Positions 39,608 to 40,204 of a stretch of DNA of 40,204 bases are shown here, in pieces. A program made the translations under genes and the position numbers. A model generated the notes under the pieces. That model did not search any database and was not told where the DNA came from. It worked only from the letters and a program-made list of their open reading frames with translations. Location of the stretch: the NCBI RefSeq assembly GCF_003003885.1, contig NZ_PVWN01000043.1, positions 1-40,204 on the forward strand, given 5' to 3'. Each line of letters begins with the position of its first letter. The stretch's first letter is position 1. This stretch comes from Chlorogloea sp. CCALA 695. Lineage in GTDB: Bacteria; Cyanobacteriota; Cyanobacteriia; Cyanobacteriales; Chroococcidiopsidaceae.

Positions 39608-39972
39608 ATAAATGCACGGCTTTAGAACCAGCCCCGACGCGATTCTACGCTCCATCGGGGTTATTTACTAAAGAAGACTTGCACCAATTGAGCGCCGAAT
39701 ACTTAGGCTACGTCATCGTGTCCCCCGGCGGCAGCTTCAGATATCGGGTAATTTCAGGTCCACTCTGTAGGCTTTATTGGGAGCGCGGTAAGCCACAGCC
39801 AAATATCAACGAATCGGCGTATTGTCGAAACTCTAACGGCAAAGGCTGGAGGCGATCGCATCCTAACTTTTTATCATACCAAATAACCGATGGTAGTTTT
39901 GTCACCGTGCGGTGGCAGTTGCCCGTGCAGCAAAGTAGTAAATCTGTTACTGCAAATCCAGTAGCCGCTTAA
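39604..39972 (+). CDS. Hypothetical protein, 122 aa
   Basis: I do not recognise this protein. It has a C-terminal domain with CRLYWERGKPQPN, RRSHPNFLSYQITDG and FVTVRWQLP, rich in aromatic and basic residues. Its ATG overlaps the preceding stop (ATGA), so it is coupled to the TPR gene. It has no signal peptide and no membrane segment. Confidence 0.6.
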   Translation: MNKCTALEPAPTRFYAPSGLFTKEDLHQLSAEYLGYVIVSPGGSFRYRVISGPLCRLYWERGKPQPNINESAYCRNSNGKGWRRSHPNFLSYQITDGSFVTVRWQLPVQQSSKSVTANPVAA

Positions 39973-40012
39973 AATTGAGAAATAAGACTATAGTTCTGCT
40001 GAGGAGGGAAAA

Positions 40013-40204
40013 ATGATTGACTCAGAAATACTAGAAAAACTGCAAGGCTTTTCAATAGAAGATCGTATGAATATAATTGAGGTAATTTTGAATACCCTTA
40101 AACAGGATATGCGATCGCCAGCATCCATAAATCGCCCCCAACGTCCCGCTTTTGGATTTATGAAAGGCACAGGTGAAATTTTAGGCGATATAGTTACACC
40201 CATT
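40013..40204 (+). CDS. Antitoxin-like protein, N-terminal part (cut by window edge)
   Basis: ATG 40013 has GAGGAGGG just upstream. 64 codons are open at the window end. The peptide has IDSEILEKLQGFSIEDRMNI at the start and RPAFGFMKGTGEILGDI near the cut. The short helix plus RxxFGxxKG block resembles VapB/DUF2281-type antitoxins of cyanobacteria, which usually precede a PIN toxin. The toxin would lie beyond the window. Confidence 0.55.
   Translation, partial: MIDSEILEKLQGFSIEDRMNIIEVILNTLKQDMRSPASINRPQRPAFGFMKGTGEILGDIVTPI

Noticed and set aside
39988-40203. Minus-strand open frame at the window end
   Set aside because: The plus-strand frame from 40013 has a strong ribosome site and antitoxin-like sequence.

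Overview
The window looks like cyanobacterial accessory DNA, most likely a large plasmid or a plasmid-derived island. The HIP1 octamer GCGATCGC recurs throughout. Many genes belong to families typical of cyanobacteria (DUF928, CHASE2, CHAT-TPR, pentapeptide repeats, a DUF5895-like protein). A ParA/ParB partition locus and a phage/plasmid-like replication operon are present. No rRNA, tRNA or CRISPR array was seen.

Layout. 1-674 (minus): a SNF2-type helicase cut by the window edge, preceded by a small HTH regulator. 985-2938: a two-gene operon of a J-domain/AT-hook protein and a VWA protein, with the same palindrome on both sides. 3131-6665: small hypotheticals, a cryptochrome/photolyase with a coupled membrane protein, a Lar-like zinc ribbon and a RecB/Cas4-like nuclease. 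6802-8704: a divergent LysR regulator and SDR oxidoreductase, followed by an attC-like stem-loop. 9007-10920: a zinc-ribbon/GIY-YIG/HTH protein and a secreted thermonuclease. 10951-19652: a surface/effector cluster (CHASE2-PAS, DUF928, CHAT-TPR protease, GT1 glycosyltransferase and a TpsA-like exoprotein, with no TpsB partner in view).

19653-21676 is a parAB locus with two copies of a 20-22 bp perfect palindrome that are good parS/operator candidates; its ParA lacks the usual signature lysine. Next come an HTH-pentapeptide fusion and a plasmid gene split by an ISKra4-like element with an intact 9-bp target duplication. After a DUF4326 protein and a GT2 glycosyltransferase, a tightly overlapped minus-strand operon (30553-26620) encodes a GIY-YIG protein, a Rha-type regulator, a winged-helix Rep-like protein carrying 22-bp iteron-like repeats inside its coding region, and an AbiEii-type nucleotidyltransferase with small partners. 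An XRE regulator and an operator array precede this operon.

31283-34544 records two more insertions. An IS5-family element landed in the stop codon of a hypothetical gene. An IsrB-omegaRNA (OMEGA/HEARO) element split a DUF3768 gene; joining the two flanks restores the DUF3768 frame and places an NTGA-type motif directly after the presumed guide, as expected for a self-targeting OMEGA element. The rest (34550-40204) is an array of small co-directional, mostly unknown cyanobacterial plasmid genes, including one frameshifted gene and an in-frame fusion of a zinc ribbon with a secreted TPR protein. It ends in a truncated antitoxin-like gene.

All functional calls come from motif and family recognition by eye; no database search was run.
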